Source of the DNA: CAWCXF01 sp963799455
GTDB lineage: Bacteria; Pseudomonadota; Alphaproteobacteria; Rhodobacterales; Rhodobacteraceae
Reading direction: 5' to 3'
Length of the DNA: 64,000 bases
Assembly (NCBI GenBank): GCA_963799455.1
Contig: CAWCXF010000007.1
Location: 248,001 to 312,000 of the forward strand
The translations under genes were made by a program, and so were the position numbers. Below the pieces are notes generated by a model that had not been told where the DNA came from, searched no databases, and saw only the letters and a program-made list of their open reading frames with translations. The number at the start of each line of letters is the position of its first letter. Position 1 is the stretch's first letter. Of this stretch, positions 63,509-64,000 are shown piece after piece.

Positions 63509-64000
63509 TTAGCGCTCGAAGCGCAGCTCACCGACGAGGGCGCTGCCTTCGTCCATGAACGCAAAGCGGCCGTTGCCGATGGAAGGTGCGTCGGGGCGCA
63601 CCACGTTCGTTTCGATGAGGCCGTAGCGGAGCTCCGCGCTCTTGAGGTCCATCACGTAAAGACTGGAGGCGGTGCGCTCGTGACCATCTTCGACGCTGCG
63701 TTCGAAGACCATGTACTCACCTTCGGCGTCGAAGCGTGCGTGGGAGCCGGTGCCGACCATGAAGGTCGCGCCGTCTGCGCGCCGGTGGACGTAGAGCCCG
63801 GTGGAGAGGCCACGGAAGGCCACATACTCACCGTCTGCGGAGGCTCGTGGCTCGAAGTAGCGATCGCCTGGAGGCCCAAGGCGGGTCTCGTCTCCGTCTG
63901 CGGTGCGCATGACGATCTCGTCCTGATCCACGCGGACGGTGAGCACCCGCGCCGGCTGAAAAGCAGTGGCGACTTTCCCGCTTAGCTCGAAAGCAAGCAT
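63509..64000 (-). CDS. Beta-propeller (PD40/TolB-like) protein, 5' end beyond window
   Basis: The frame is open to the right window edge, so the Met at 64000 is probably internal. The visible 163 C-terminal residues contain WD40-like PD40 blocks: PRASADGEYVAFRG, ARFDAEGEYMVFERS and SLYVMDLKSAELRYG. These repeats build propellers in TolB-like and prolyl-oligopeptidase-associated proteins. No enzymatic motif is visible in this part. Confidence 0.65.
   Translation of the reverse strand: MLAFELSGKVATAFQPARVLTVRVDQDEIVMRTADGDETRLGPPGDRYFEPRASADGEYVAFRGLSTGLYVHRRADGATFMVGTGSHARFDAEGEYMVFERSVEDGHERTASSLYVMDLKSAELRYGLIETNVVRPDAPSIGNGRFAFMDEGSALVGELRFER

Overview
The window looks like chromosomal DNA of a Myxococcota bacterium, probably a Polyangia/Sandaracinaceae-type lineage. 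The base composition is GC-rich. There are very many secreted lipoproteins with Asp/Ala/Gly-rich linkers, MYXO-CTERM-like tails, Ser/Thr kinases, FHA proteins, a DUF2378-like protein, and paired DUF1592/DUF1552 genes. Taxonomy is inferred from gene content only. I saw no rRNA, tRNA, CRISPR array, phage or plasmid genes.

Layout. 1-14.3 kb: a lipoprotein entering from the left edge, a metallopeptidase cut by a MITE-like element, an L,D-transpeptidase, an MFS transporter, a DUF547 lipoprotein, a frameshifted glycosyltransferase, an isopropylmalate/isocitrate-type dehydrogenase, a PP2C phosphatase, an EVE protein, an operon of a dual-specificity phosphatase with a nucleotide-transporter-like protein, and an SLH/polysaccharide-deacetylase lipoprotein. 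14.3-31 kb: a signalling island with an FHA protein, a trypsin-like protease, an FHA-AAA+ sigma-54 activator, two Ser/Thr kinases, surface lipoproteins and an ECF sigma factor. 31-50.5 kb: three DUF1592-DUF1552 operons separated by secreted proteins. 50.8-64 kb: a fatty-acid-hydroxylase-like gene divergent from a TetR regulator, an epimerase, an M23 peptidase with repeats, a 1467-residue CheB-CheR-PAS-kinase-receiver protein, a DUF2378-like protein, lipA, and a gene running off the right edge.

Main result. Eight sites matching GGAACSRRAWCGGTTCC (core GGAAC-N7-GTTCC) lie upstream of eight transcription units between 14.8 and 50.5 kb. Each is paired with a good -24/-12 sigma-54 promoter. The targets are an FHA gene, a protease, the ECF sigma gene, a broken Kelch lipoprotein, a lipoprotein/barrel/zinc-phospholipase-like operon, and all three DUF1592-DUF1552 operons. 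In six of the eight, an ATG lies only 2-4 nt after the predicted transcription start, so these mRNAs look leaderless. The FHA-AAA+ activator at 17614-18984 is the natural candidate for the DNA-binding protein, with the nearby kinases as possible inputs.

Two further oddities stand out. At two separate loci a MYXO-CTERM-like tail runs in frame, without a stop, into a lipoprotein signal peptide. Several genes are also split by single-base frameshifts, some at homopolymers, so assembly error must be weighed against real gene decay.
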